DNA of 25,851 nucleotides from CAG-1782 sp964418255 (GCA_964418255.1 CAYQKV010000015.1:1-25851); one strand, 5' to 3'. Counted from the stretch's first letter, positions 1-8,510 are shown. Made by a program: numbers and translations. Notes: generated by a model not told the origin, from the sequence alone.

Positions 1-41
1 TGCGAGAGGGGAAACCTTTTTAGGCTACGCCCGACCACACG

Positions 42-106
42 TTATGCGGAAATTTACTCGCGGTCGAGATAAACTCGACGCGCGGATAAATTTTTAATCC
101 GCATAA
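42..106. repeat. 65-bp palindromic repeat, copy 1
   Basis: The outer arms TTATGCGG and CCGCATAA enclose AAATTTA/TAAATTT and an inner GTCGAG-ATAAA-CTCGAC stem, so either strand can fold into one long hairpin. A near-identical copy of the same length lies at 8511-8575, also followed directly by GTCGGACT. Differences between the copies fall mostly in loops or as single changes. Confidence 0.85.
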
Positions 107-206
107 GTCGGACTACCAAGGAAGCAAAATGACACATTTTGCTTATTATGTAAGTTCGCAAGGGGTTTACTCCCCTTGCTTATCCCCATAAGGGCGACAC
201 TCTCGG
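106..206 (+). repeat. Dispersed intergenic module, copy 1 (forward)
   Basis: The module starts with AAGTCGGACT and then a variable hairpin (GCAAAATGACACATTTTGC). It continues with TAAGTTCGCAAGGGG, a CCCCTTGC arm and TATCCCCATAAGGGC. Copies are at 345-475 (inverted) and 8575-8705 (forward). The small hairpin after GGAAG differs in each copy while the flanks are conserved. Confidence 0.75.
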
Positions 207-344
207 TACACGCCCGTTCGTGTCGAATATATAAGTTTCTTCTCCCTCGCGCTCCCTCTTTACAAAAACTTTCCTTATTTATGTATTTAATCTTTCCCTT
301 ACATTAAGTGTAAACTTAAATGGATGGAAAAGAAAAGGAATAAA

Positions 345-475
345 TTAAATTCAAAAAGTGGAAAGCACATTTTTCACTTTTTGCCCTTATGGGGATAAGT
401 AAGGGGTGTGAACCCCTTACGAACTTAAACAAAAAGGAAGTCGGTACGACTTCCTTCATTATAAGTCCGACTTGC
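345..475 (-). repeat. Dispersed intergenic module, copy 2 (inverted)
   Basis: On the minus strand this reads AGTCGGACTTATAATGAAGG, a GAAGTCGTACCGACTTC hairpin, AAGTTCGTAAGGGG, CCCCATAAGGGC and then a CAAAAAGTG/CACTTTTTG hairpin (351-382). Together with copy 1 it forms a large inverted repeat spanning about 106-475. Its CAAAAAGTG hairpin recurs inverted at about 8661-8693. Confidence 0.75.
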
Positions 476-569
476 GCGGATACAAGATTTTATCGATACA
501 AAGCGTAGCAACTGGCGGAAAATCTCCACGCAACGACTGGTCGGAAGCCCTGCGCCGTGTGGTCGGAAT

Positions 570-3221
570 TTATTCCGTTCTCAGCGCCACCGCCGGGTCT
601 TGTTTCGCGCCCATAAACGCGGGAACTACGCCTGCTATCACGCTCAAAAGGAAACTTATCAGCGTCATTACCACAACGTGCCACCATTCGACTATCGCAA
701 GGTTGGGTATGCCGACGGCGGATTTAAGCAGCGCGTTGACAGGCAACGTGATAAGGAAGCCGATAAACACGCCTAATAGTCCCGACGAAAGCCCGAGCAT
801 ACCGCTTTCCGCCATAAATATCATCGTTATGTCGCGTTTTCTCGCGCCGACGGAACGAAGTATTCCCACTTCTTTTCTTCGTTCGAGTACGGAAGTATAG
901 ATTATTACCGCAATCATTATCGAGCTTACTATCAGCGAAATTGAGATAAACCCGATAAGCACTTTGCTTATGGCGTCGCTCATCGTGTTTACGAAACTCA
1001 TCATCGTACTGAGCATATCGGTATATTTTATTGATTTATCGGGGTTGTCGGTATTGTAACCTTTAATAAAGTCCACGATTTTTTCTTTCGCCGCGAAAGA
1101 GGAAGAATATATCATTATGGATTTCGGTTTGGACAAATCGGCAATGCCCATTTCGGTTATACGTTCGTTATAACTTGTCGTAGAAACGAATTTACGTCCC
1201 GTAGTAATATCGATATACTTGCCGCTGTCTTCGTCGTACGCCGCTTTTTGCGCGATTACCGCGGGGTGATTTTCCGCTTTTTCGATGAGGTAGTTTTTAA
1301 GGGAAGAACAGTACCCTATCGCGCCGTTTATCATTGCGGTAGAGCCTTTGCTAGGGCGAATTACGCCTACAACCTTCGCTTTTACCGAATAATTCGCCTT
1401 GATATATTCGGGGTCCTGCAAGGTTTTGTCGTGTTTCGTCCAGAATTCGTCTTCTTCTCCCTTTTCGAAATAATCGTAGCCGCCCATAACGTAGTACGTT
1501 TTGCCCACGATGTCGCTTACTTTGTAAGTCGAACTTGAAAACGAGTCGTCTTTGTCGACGATAGCGGAGAAAATATCCGATTGTGATTTAAGTCCGAGCA
1601 TAAACAACGAATAGTCGTTGAGCTGATTCTTTGCGTCGGCGATAACGACTACTTCCGCGACCATATCCCCGTTTTCGTCCTGATATACGTCCGTTCTCGG
1701 CCATTTCGAATTGCCGATGAGTTCGTATTGAGAATGAATAAGCGACGTGCTTTCGCTCATTTCCGCCCACGCGCTCATCATTTCGGCGTACGGCGTAATC
1801 ATTTCTATAAACGAATCGGGCAATTTGAACGCTCCCGACATATCGTCGAGCGCACTGTTCATAACGTCGAGGAAAGGTTCGGTTTTCATAAGACGTTCGC
1901 TCGATTTCGGGTCGTCTGCATACACGTGCATAGGAATGCCGTATTCGTACTTTACATAACCTAATTTCTCGTCGAAGTTTTCTTCGATATATGTTTTGAA
2001 ACTTTCGAGGTCGTTGGGTTTTGACATATTCGTAAGTTCGCCCATAACGCCGCCGAGAACTTTATTCGTGTAAATGGTGTCGCCGTCGGGGTAATCCTCT
2101 CTGTCTATCGCGCTGTCGCCCATCATTTTTTCCATAAGCGACATAAGGCTTACCGACGACTGTTCTATCGTCAGAGGATAGAGAGAAAGAGAGCCTTCTT
2201 CGAGGGTGTGAATATACGCGTTCACGCCCGTGGAAATAGCAAGGACGAGAATTATGCCGATAATGCCGATTGAGCCTGCAAACGAAGTCAACGCGGTGCG
2301 CACCTTTTTGCTTACGAGGGTTCTTGCGCTTAGTTCAAGCGCCGTTGCAAACGACAGGTGGGATTTCTTTTCGCGCGCCTTTTTCACATTGTTCGTCTTC
2401 TCTTCCGCTTTTTCCTCCGCGTCGGCGGCGCGATTATTTCCGTTTTCCTCTTGTTTTTCCGCGAAAGGGTTTGTTTCTTCGGTTATTTCGGTTTGTTCGG
2501 TTTCCGTCTCCGCAATTTGTTCCGAGGGTTCGTCTTCGGGAACGAACGGGTTGGTATCGCCCGAGACCATACCGCCCGAGAGGTTGATTATACGCGTGCT
2601 GTATTCTTCCGCAAGGCTGTTGTTATGCGTAACCATAACGACGAGGCGGTCGTTGGCGACTTTTCTCAATAAATCCATTACCTGAACGCTGGATTCTGCG
2701 TCGAGCGCGCCCGTAGGTTCGTCCGCGAGAATAATGTCGGGGTTGGTGACCAAAGCGCGGGCGAGCGCGACCCTTTGCATCTGTCCGCCGCTTAATTGAA
2801 GGGGCTTTTTGTAAATCTGTTCTTTCAGTCCGACGGTTTCGAGAACGGCAATCGCTCTTTTGCGACATTCCGCTTTTTTTACGCCCGCCAAAATAAGGGG
2901 CATTTCCACGTTGCGGACGACGTTCAGATGGGGAATGAGGTTATATGACTGAAAGACGAAACCTATTCGTTTGTTTCGGTAGTTGTCCCAGTCCTTAGCG
3001 GAAAAATTTGCCGTGGAGACGCCGCCGACGATAATTTCTCCCGAGTCGCCGCAGTCGAGCCCGCCTATAATGTTCAAAAGCGTGGTTTTACCGCAACCGC
3101 TCGGTCCGAGAATGGACACGAATTCGTTCTCTCTGAAAGCGACGTTTACGCCTTTAAGGACGTTTACAACGTTGGTTTTGCTGAGGTAATAATTTTTCTT
3201 AATGTCTTTTAAGACTATCAT
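570..3221 (-). CDS. Fused ABC exporter: ATPase plus FtsX/MacB-type permease
   Basis: This 883-residue protein fuses an ABC ATPase to a permease. The ATPase shows Walker A GPSGCGKT (39-46), the Q-loop Gln91, the signature LSGGQ (143-147), Walker B IILADEP (163-169) and the switch His199. An acidic, repetitive linker at about 225-285 leads to a first membrane helix near 313-335. A large external domain of roughly 430 residues follows, then three C-terminal helices including the FtsX motif with ERRKEVGILRSVGARKRDI. The MacB/LolCDE-like superfamily couples ATP hydrolysis to mechanotransmission, moving peptides, lipids or antibiotics out of the membrane; the substrate here is unknown. The start is fixed by AAGGAG six bases upstream. 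A TTGACA-N17-TATATT promoter precedes it, so it is probably monocistronic. One fused chain presumably forms a homodimer. The large ectodomain could instead serve peptide sensing. Confidence 0.9.
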   Translation of the reverse strand: MIVLKDIKKNYYLSKTNVVNVLKGVNVAFRENEFVSILGPSGCGKTTLLNIIGGLDCGDSGEIIVGGVSTANFSAKDWDNYRNKRIGFVFQSYNLIPHLNVVRNVEMPLILAGVKKAECRKRAIAVLETVGLKEQIYKKPLQLSGGQMQRVALARALVTNPDIILADEPTGALDAESSVQVMDLLRKVANDRLVVMVTHNNSLAEEYSTRIINLSGGMVSGDTNPFVPEDEPSEQIAETETEQTEITEETNPFAEKQEENGNNRAADAEEKAEEKTNNVKKAREKKSHLSFATALELSARTLVSKKVRTALTSFAGSIGIIGIILVLAISTGVNAYIHTLEEGSLSLYPLTIEQSSVSLMSLMEKMMGDSAIDREDYPDGDTIYTNKVLGGVMGELTNMSKPNDLESFKTYIEENFDEKLGYVKYEYGIPMHVYADDPKSSERLMKTEPFLDVMNSALDDMSGAFKLPDSFIEMITPYAEMMSAWAEMSESTSLIHSQYELIGNSKWPRTDVYQDENGDMVAEVVVIADAKNQLNDYSLFMLGLKSQSDIFSAIVDKDDSFSSSTYKVSDIVGKTYYVMGGYDYFEKGEEDEFWTKHDKTLQDPEYIKANYSVKAKVVGVIRPSKGSTAMINGAIGYCSSLKNYLIEKAENHPAVIAQKAAYDEDSGKYIDITTGRKFVSTTSYNERITEMGIADLSKPKSIMIYSSSFAAKEKIVDFIKGYNTDNPDKSIKYTDMLSTMMSFVNTMSDAISKVLIGFISISLIVSSIMIAVIIYTSVLERRKEVGILRSVGARKRDITMIFMAESGMLGLSSGLLGVFIGFLITLPVNALLKSAVGIPNLAIVEWWHVVVMTLISFLLSVIAGVVPAFMGAKQDPAVALRTE

Positions 3222-3306
3222 TTTCTCCTTAAATTTCCGCTTACTTTTATCGGTTTTGCCTGCTTGTTTTCGTTGCGAGGCGGCTATAAAACGGAAATAA
3301 TATTAC

Positions 3307-3335
3307 AATATACTATATCCGCAATAAAATGTCAA
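3307..3335 (-). promoter_or_regulatory. Promoter of the ABC exporter
   Basis: On the minus strand TTGACA (3330-3335) and TATATT (3307-3312) are separated by exactly 17 bp. The predicted start lies near 3300, giving a leader of about 80 nt before the exporter ATG. The MITE-like repeat ends 18 bp upstream of the -35 box. Confidence 0.75.
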
Positions 3336-3353
3336 ACGCTTGGAAAATAAGAA

Positions 3354-3545
3354 GGAGAGGATATATCGCATTGCCTTACGTCGATAAAAACATATGCGAA
3401 ATAATTAAAGAAAAAGTTTTTATTGTTATTATCGCAAAAAGCGGATGAAATCAGAGTTTTTACAGGCTTTTTCGCAAGTTTCACCTACTGTACAGCGGTA
3501 CGGCAACGGTTCGTTTACGAAAAAACAACGCAATTTCTCCACTCG
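3354..3545. repeat. MITE-like repeat of about 192 bp, copy 1
   Basis: The ends are imperfect inverted repeats: GGAGAGGATATATCGCA at the left, and at the right the complement of GAGTGGAGAAATTGCG. The interior is non-coding and contains a GTAC-AGCG-GTAC stem. A second copy at 20554-20747 has the same orientation and length, and I judge it to be roughly three-quarters identical by eye. No transposase is present. The copy lies between the lysine transporter terminator and the exporter promoter. Confidence 0.75.
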
Positions 3546-3547
3546 GC

Positions 3548-3591
3548 AAAAGAGCGCACGGATTACGATTTTCAACGCAATCCGTGCGCTC
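3548..3591 (-). terminator. Intrinsic terminator of the lysine transporter gene
   Basis: A perfect 13-bp stem, GAGCGCACGGATT with AATCCGTGCGCTC (3552-3564 and 3579-3591), has a 14-nt loop. On the minus strand it is followed by TTTT. It lies about 30 bp after the transporter stop codon. Confidence 0.85.
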
Positions 3592-3624
3592 GAACTTTGT
3601 CCGAAAAGTCGATTAGAGGTAAAT

Positions 3625-5382
3625 TTAATCTTTCTTTTCGTTTTCGTCTTTATCCGAACGAGGCGTCTTCATCTCTTCGATTTCGTCGGAGACCGTCGAA
3701 CTTCCCTGTATGGTTTCTTCGATTGATGGCGCGGTTTTGTTTTTGCCGCTTATCTTGGCAAACACCGCGGAGAGTTTGTCTTCGAATTTATCGAGGAGAC
3801 CCTTTTTGTTGAGGAAATAGATTGTCGTTATTACCGCCGCAATCAGTACGACTCCTACGGCGAGGGTTATTCCGACGGTTGCGCCGTAAGAAAGTTCCGC
3901 CGCGACAAATCCCATCGCTATATACACGATAAAGCACATTGTCGCCACTATCGTTGCATACGGCATCTGCGTTTTTACGTGGTCGAGGTGGTTGCATCTC
4001 GCTCCCGTGCTCGCCATAATCGTCGTGTCGGAAATCGGGCTTACGTGGTCGCCGTACACCGCTCCCGCGAGAACCGCGCTCATAGCGAGGTACAAAAGCG
4101 CGGAATTTGCGCTGCCGAGAATACAGAGAGAAATGGGAATAAGGGTTCCGAAAGTTCCCCAACTGGTGCCCGTAGCGAAGGAAATGATGCAAGCGAGCAG
4201 GAAGAACACGGCGGGGATTATGCCCATAGCCATCGTGGTATTGGTTATTCCCGTGGCTTCGTCGTAGCCGAATACGCCCTGAATAAACATTCTCGCGTTA
4301 AGGCTGCCCTCCTGTCCTTTCGCGCCCATAAGCGCGCAGAGCGTCCAGGCGAACGTCAGAATAAGAATTGCGGGAACCATAGATTTGAAGCCTTCGGTGA
4401 AGCTGTTCATACAGTCCTTAAAAGAGAGGCTCTTGCTGATTGCGTAGTAAGCGATGGTGATGATAAGAGCGACCACGCTGCCTACGGCGAGGGAGATACC
4501 GGAGTCGCAGTTCGCGAACGCTTCGGTAAAGTTGGGATAACCCGCTTTATAGCCGTTGTAGTACATAGAAAGAACGCAGCAAACTATAAGGGTTACGACG
4601 GGAACTACGAGGGAAGCGACTTTACCTTTTTTCGCGCCGTCGGATTTGATGTCTTCGGTGGGAAGGTCGGTTTCGCCCGCGTAAAGGTCGCCTTTTTCCG
4701 CGCATTTTTCATTCTTTTTCATTTTGAAAATATCGAGTTTCAAAATAACGAACGTCACCATCATTATTATGGTAAACAGAGCGTACATATTGAACGGAAT
4801 GGTTTTGATGAAGTCGACGAGACCGTTGCTGTCGTCTCCGAGGAAGCCGGTAACCGCAGCCGCCCAGGAAGAGATAGGCGCGATAATGCAGACGGGCGCC
4901 GCCGTGGAGTCGATGAGGTAAGCGAGTTTCGAATGGGAAAGTTTAGCCTTGTCGGTGACGGGGCGCATTGCGCTGCCCACGGTCAGGCAGTTGAAATAGT
5001 CGTCTACGAAAATAAGGCAGCCGAGACCGATGGTGGCGAGTTGCGCGCCCGTTTTCGTTTTGATTTTCGAAGAAGCCCATTCTCCGTACGCCTGCGAACC
5101 GCCGGATTTAACCATAAGTACGGCGAAGATACCCAGGACGACGAGGAAGATTAAGATACCGCCGTTGTCGCCGAGCTGCGCGCCCATCGTGTCGAAAAGA
5201 AGGGTAAGCGCGTCGATGGGATTACCGTTTGTGAGGAACATCGCGCCTGCGAAAATTCCGGCGAACAAACTGAGGTAAACCTGTTTCGTAATGAGCGCGA
5301 GAATAATCGCGATAATCGCCGGGACAAACGCCCAGAAAGTACCGATGAAGAATTCGCCTGCGCTCAGTAACTGAGTGAACAT
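3625..5382 (-). CDS. lysW: NhaC-family transporter, probable lysine transporter (LysW type)
   Basis: This 585-residue, highly hydrophobic protein has about a dozen membrane segments. It carries NhaC-family signatures, namely FVDDYFNCLTVG (135-146) and the STAAPVCIIAPISSWA segment from residue 159. A hydrophilic, acidic tail of roughly 60 residues ends the protein. NhaC members are Na+/H+ antiporters, but those under lysine riboswitches have been predicted in comparative genomics to carry lysine (LysW). The lysine riboswitch and terminator directly upstream support that reading here. The start follows AGGAG at a 10-base spacing. The gene is a single unit between its own promoter/riboswitch and the terminator at 3548-3591. 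Lysine specificity is inferred from regulation, not from residues; a Na+/H+ antiporter is the fallback annotation. Confidence 0.85.
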   Translation of the reverse strand: MFTQLLSAGEFFIGTFWAFVPAIIAIILALITKQVYLSLFAGIFAGAMFLTNGNPIDALTLLFDTMGAQLGDNGGILIFLVVLGIFAVLMVKSGGSQAYGEWASSKIKTKTGAQLATIGLGCLIFVDDYFNCLTVGSAMRPVTDKAKLSHSKLAYLIDSTAAPVCIIAPISSWAAAVTGFLGDDSNGLVDFIKTIPFNMYALFTIIMMVTFVILKLDIFKMKKNEKCAEKGDLYAGETDLPTEDIKSDGAKKGKVASLVVPVVTLIVCCVLSMYYNGYKAGYPNFTEAFANCDSGISLAVGSVVALIITIAYYAISKSLSFKDCMNSFTEGFKSMVPAILILTFAWTLCALMGAKGQEGSLNARMFIQGVFGYDEATGITNTTMAMGIIPAVFFLLACIISFATGTSWGTFGTLIPISLCILGSANSALLYLAMSAVLAGAVYGDHVSPISDTTIMASTGARCNHLDHVKTQMPYATIVATMCFIVYIAMGFVAAELSYGATVGITLAVGVVLIAAVITTIYFLNKKGLLDKFEDKLSAVFAKISGKNKTAPSIEETIQGSSTVSDEIEEMKTPRSDKDENEKKD

Positions 5383-5430
5383 AGTTGATTTTCTCCTGAT
5401 AAAGTATTTATTTTTACCGCTTATAAACGG

Positions 5431-5468
5431 AAAAAACGCGCGACAACGGGGAAAACCGTTACCGCGCG
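5431..5468 (-). terminator. Riboswitch-controlled intrinsic terminator
   Basis: CGCGCG(G)UAACGG pairs with CCGUU(GU)CGCGCG across a short loop (5437-5468), followed by six U residues (complement of 5431-5436). The 5' arm contains GGUAACG, which can pair instead with CGUUGCC at the 3' edge of riboswitch helix P1 (complement of 5491-5497). That provides a simple terminator/antiterminator switch. Confidence 0.88.
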
Positions 5469-5491
5469 CATAAAAATTTTTCTTACGTCAG

Positions 5492-5665
5492 GCAACGATA
5501 GCTCTCCACCGTTAAAGTGACAGTACAGGAGGTATTCCCTCGGGTACCAGCAACGGGTTTTCGGTCGCAAACCCTATCGCTTCGGCGGAAAAGCCTTTCT
5601 TTACGTCCGTCCGAACCGAACTTAATTTGACGTAAATACTATTCTGTTCCGCGCCTCTATCGCTT
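5492..5665 (-). ncRNA. Lysine riboswitch (L box)
   Basis: On the minus strand the aptamer opens with GCGAUAGAGGCGCGGAACAG and AGUAUU. It continues with AAAGGCUUUUCCGCCGAAG, a GCUGGUACCCGAGGGAAUAC arm and CUGUCACU, and closes with GGAGAGCUAUCGU. These are the conserved blocks of the lysine aptamer, and P1 forms between GCGAUAG and CUAUCGU. Binding lysine should stabilise P1, free the terminator arm and switch off the downstream NhaC-family transporter. Confidence 0.95.
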
Positions 5666-5672
5666 TGTTTGC

Positions 5673-5701
5673 ATAATAGCACACCTTACACCCCTTGTCA
5701 A
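5673..5701 (-). promoter_or_regulatory. Promoter of the lysine riboswitch and transporter
   Basis: TTGACA (5696-5701) and TATTAT (5673-5678) on the minus strand are separated by 17 bp. Transcription is predicted to start near 5666, directly at the 5' base of riboswitch helix P1. Confidence 0.85.
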
Positions 5702-5740
5702 TATTTTTTGTCGAATTGTAAAAAAAACCTTCGTCTGTTA

Positions 5741-5795
5741 TCCCAAAAATACGGGAACTATGTTATCATTAGAAAAAATAATATAAATATATAAT
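5741..5795 (+). promoter_or_regulatory. Putative control region of the Ca2+ ATPase gene
   Basis: An AT-rich stretch holds a TATAAT (5790-5795) 32 bases before the ATG, but no good -35 box at 16-18 bp. Just upstream is an imperfect dyad TCCC-N8-GGGA (5741-5756). A GC-rich GCGCGCAATGCGCGC self-complementary sequence sits between the -10 box and the ribosome site. Promoter assignment is weak. Confidence 0.35.
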
Positions 5796-5827
5796 GTTGC
5801 GCGCAATGCGCGCGCGTAAGGAGAATA

Positions 5828-8488
5828 ATGTTAACGCCGCACAGCTTATCTAAGGAAGAAGTTCTTGCCGACTTAAAGACCGCCGAGAACGGGTTGACGA
5901 ACGAAGAAGCGAAAAAAAGGCTCTCGGAATTCGGAATTAACGAGTTCGAATCCACTAAGAAAAAGAGCCTCGTCCGCAAATTTTTTGAACAGTTCAAAGA
6001 CGTAATGATAATAGTTCTCATCGCCGCGGCGGCGGTAAGCGCGGCGATAGCGATTGCGCAAGGAGAATACGCCGAACTCATAGACAGCGGAATTATCCTT
6101 TTGATAGTAATCGTAAACGCGATAATCGGCGTTGTGCAGGAAAACAAAGCCGAAGCCGCGCTCGACGCGCTGAAAAATATGAACAAGCCGTACTCGAAAG
6201 TTATGCGCGACGGCGCGCCCGTCAGTATAAAAAGCGCGGAAATCGTCCCCGGGGATATAGTCGTTCTCGAAGCGGGAGACGTAGTGCCCGCGGATTTACG
6301 CCTTATTTCCACCGCTTCTCTGAAAATCGAAGAAGCCGCGCTTACGGGGGAATCCGTCCCTGCGGAAAAGGACGCGGAAGCGATTATTGACGAGAAAGCG
6401 GCAATAGGCGACCGCGCGAATATGGCGTTTAGCGGGGGTACGGTTTCTTACGGCAGAGGCGTTGGCGTGGTAGTTTCCACAGGGATGAAAACCGAGGTCG
6501 GCAAGATAGCGAAAATGCTCGCCGATACCGACGAAACCGAGACCCCGCTTAAAAAACAACTTGCAAAAACGGCGAAAGTTTTGTCCGTGGCGGTTCTTGT
6601 AATCGCGGTGATTATTTTCGCGGCTACGCTTTTAAGGCATACTTCGGAGATAGCGGACAGAATAGTGGACGCGTTTATGACTTCGGTAGCGATAGCGGTG
6701 GCGGCTATACCCGAGGGACTTCCCGCGGTGGTTACCGTCGTTCTTGCCGTAGGCGTTCAGAAAATGAGTAAGCGCAACGCGATTATCCGCAACCTTCCCG
6801 CGGTGGAAACTCTCGGTTGTTGTGAAATCATATGTTCGGACAAGACGGGAACGCTTACGTTAAACCGTATGACGGTAAAAGAACTCTTCACCGTTTCGGG
6901 CGGCGCGGTGGCGGCGGAAAACTACGACGGAAACGAAGGAAGAGAACTTCTTGCGAGAACGCTCGCTCTTTGCAACGACAGCGTTAAGTCGGAAGAAACT
7001 TATCTCGGAGACCCGACGGAGACCGCTCTCGTCGTCTTTGCCGAAGACAACGGGTTCGATTACGCCTCTTTGAAAGAAGAATGGAAGCGTGTGGACGAAA
7101 TTCCCTTTGACAGCGTTCGTAAACTTATGACCACCGTCAACGAGCGTGGTGGAAAAAGAATGGCTTACATTAAAGGCGCAACGGATATGATGCTTGAAAA
7201 ATGCGCGTTCGTTCTCGATGGTGAAAGTATTCGTCCGATAACCGAGGCGGATTCGGCGGGTATAAAGAAAGCGAACAAGGAAATGGCGAAACGTGCGCTT
7301 CGCGTACTGGGAGCGGCGGTTAAATACGAAAACACGGAGGACAAGGGCGCGCTTGAAAGCGATATGGTGTTCGTCGGGCTTGTCGGTATGATAGACCCTC
7401 CGCGCGCGGAGGTGAAAGACGCCGTTAGGTTGTGCTCGAAAGCGGGAATACGCCCGATTATGATTACGGGCGACCATATCGATACGGCAAGCGCGATAGC
7501 GAAAGAAATCGGGATTTTGCGCGACGGAGACGAGGTTATGACCGGGGCGCAGGTGGACGCGATGAGCGACGAAGAATTCGCTGCGATTATCCGTAAAGTA
7601 AGCGTTTTTGCGAGGGTTAGTCCGGAAAACAAAGTGCGAATAGTAAAAACATATCGGGGGTTCGGAAACGTAGTCGCTATGACGGGAGACGGAGTAAACG
7701 ACGCGCCGTCGATAAAGGAAGCGGATATAGGAATAGGAATGGGAATTACCGGGACGGACGTGTCTAAGGGCGCGGCGGATATGATACTCGCCGACGATAA
7801 CTTCGCCACAATAGTCGGAGCGGTCGAGGAAGGTCGTAAAATTTACGCAAATATTACGAAAACCGTTAGATTTTTGCTTTCGGCGAACATTGCGGAAGTG
7901 TTGTGTTTGTTTATTGCGACGGTGATTTTAGACGTGGAGTTTCTCACACCCGTAATGATACTTTGGGTAAATCTCGTCACCGACAGCTTGCCCGCGCTCA
8001 GCCTCGGTATGGAAGAAGCGGAAGCCGACGTAATGAACTGTCCTCCGCGAAAATCGAAAGAAAGTCTTTTCCGCGGAAAAACGGGACGGGACATTATCGT
8101 TCAGGGGCTTATGCAAACCGCGCTCGTTATGCTGTCGTTCTGTCTCGGAAACTACGTTCTCAGCGACGGCGTGGCAAATCACGAAGTGGCGATGACTATG
8201 GCGTTCGTAAGCCTTTGCGCAATACAGCTGTTCCATAGTTACAACCTTAAATCGGAAAAAGGAACGATACTTAGTCGCAGGCTTTTCAAGAACAAGTGGC
8301 TTAATATTTCGTTCCTTGTCGGCGTTGCGTTACTTTGCGTAACCGTGCTTATTCCCCCGCTTCATCCGATATTCAATACGGCAAGCCTTAACCTGAACGA
8401 ATGGCTCATTGCGCTCGGGTGCGGAATAGCGATAATTCCGATGGTGGAAATGCAGAAACTAATAGAAAGAAAAATTCCGACCAAGTGA
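5828..8488 (+). CDS. P-type Ca2+-transporting ATPase (type IIA, SERCA-like)
   Basis: This 886-residue pump couples ATP hydrolysis to Ca2+ export across the cytoplasmic membrane. Visible motifs are TGES (173-176, actuator), M4 IPEGLPA (294-300), the phosphorylation site DKTGTLT with Asp338, and the hinge TGDGVNDAPSIKEADIGIGMG. Metal-site residues match SERCA: Asn and Glu in SANIAEV (M5), and Asn, Thr and Asp in NLVTDSLPA (M6). The N-terminal cation ATPase domain and the C-terminal GMEEAEADVM segment are typical of bacterial Ca2+ pumps. Length is normal for the family. The start is set by AAGGAG six bases upstream of ATG. The gene stands alone, divergent from the lysine transporter and convergent with the aro operon. 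Whether one or two Ca2+ ions move per cycle cannot be read here. Confidence 0.93.
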   Translation: MLTPHSLSKEEVLADLKTAENGLTNEEAKKRLSEFGINEFESTKKKSLVRKFFEQFKDVMIIVLIAAAAVSAAIAIAQGEYAELIDSGIILLIVIVNAIIGVVQENKAEAALDALKNMNKPYSKVMRDGAPVSIKSAEIVPGDIVVLEAGDVVPADLRLISTASLKIEEAALTGESVPAEKDAEAIIDEKAAIGDRANMAFSGGTVSYGRGVGVVVSTGMKTEVGKIAKMLADTDETETPLKKQLAKTAKVLSVAVLVIAVIIFAATLLRHTSEIADRIVDAFMTSVAIAVAAIPEGLPAVVTVVLAVGVQKMSKRNAIIRNLPAVETLGCCEIICSDKTGTLTLNRMTVKELFTVSGGAVAAENYDGNEGRELLARTLALCNDSVKSEETYLGDPTETALVVFAEDNGFDYASLKEEWKRVDEIPFDSVRKLMTTVNERGGKRMAYIKGATDMMLEKCAFVLDGESIRPITEADSAGIKKANKEMAKRALRVLGAAVKYENTEDKGALESDMVFVGLVGMIDPPRAEVKDAVRLCSKAGIRPIMITGDHIDTASAIAKEIGILRDGDEVMTGAQVDAMSDEEFAAIIRKVSVFARVSPENKVRIVKTYRGFGNVVAMTGDGVNDAPSIKEADIGIGMGITGTDVSKGAADMILADDNFATIVGAVEEGRKIYANITKTVRFLLSANIAEVLCLFIATVILDVEFLTPVMILWVNLVTDSLPALSLGMEEAEADVMNCPPRKSKESLFRGKTGRDIIVQGLMQTALVMLSFCLGNYVLSDGVANHEVAMTMAFVSLCAIQLFHSYNLKSEKGTILSRRLFKNKWLNISFLVGVALLCVTVLIPPLHPIFNTASLNLNEWLIALGCGIAIIPMVEMQKLIERKIPTK

Positions 8489-8510
8489 TGCAAAGCGTTC
8501 CGACCAATCG

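Larger units (their letters stand above)
1..569. repeat. Intergenic mosaic of nested inverted repeats
   Basis: No convincing gene is seen here. The stretch is a patchwork of palindromic modules that recur at 8498-8908. It holds half of a GCGAGAGGGG hairpin (1-24), a 65-bp palindrome (42-106), two copies of a GTCGGACT/AAGTTCG module in opposite orientation (106-206 forward, 345-475 reverse), the complementary hairpin half (232-252), and a short inverted end (AACGACTGGTCGGAA at 531-545). That end is the near reverse complement of 8499-8513. The modules lie 3' of the ABC exporter, so part of the region may act in mRNA 3'-end formation, but no clear hairpin plus T-run was found just after the exporter stop codon. 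Confidence 0.7.

Noticed and set aside
3979..5154. 391-codon open frame antisense to the lysine transporter
   Set aside because: It is Arg/His/Asp-rich with no recognisable domain, and lies wholly opposite a clear NhaC-family gene with its own riboswitch. It is a composition shadow of a GC-biased coding strand.
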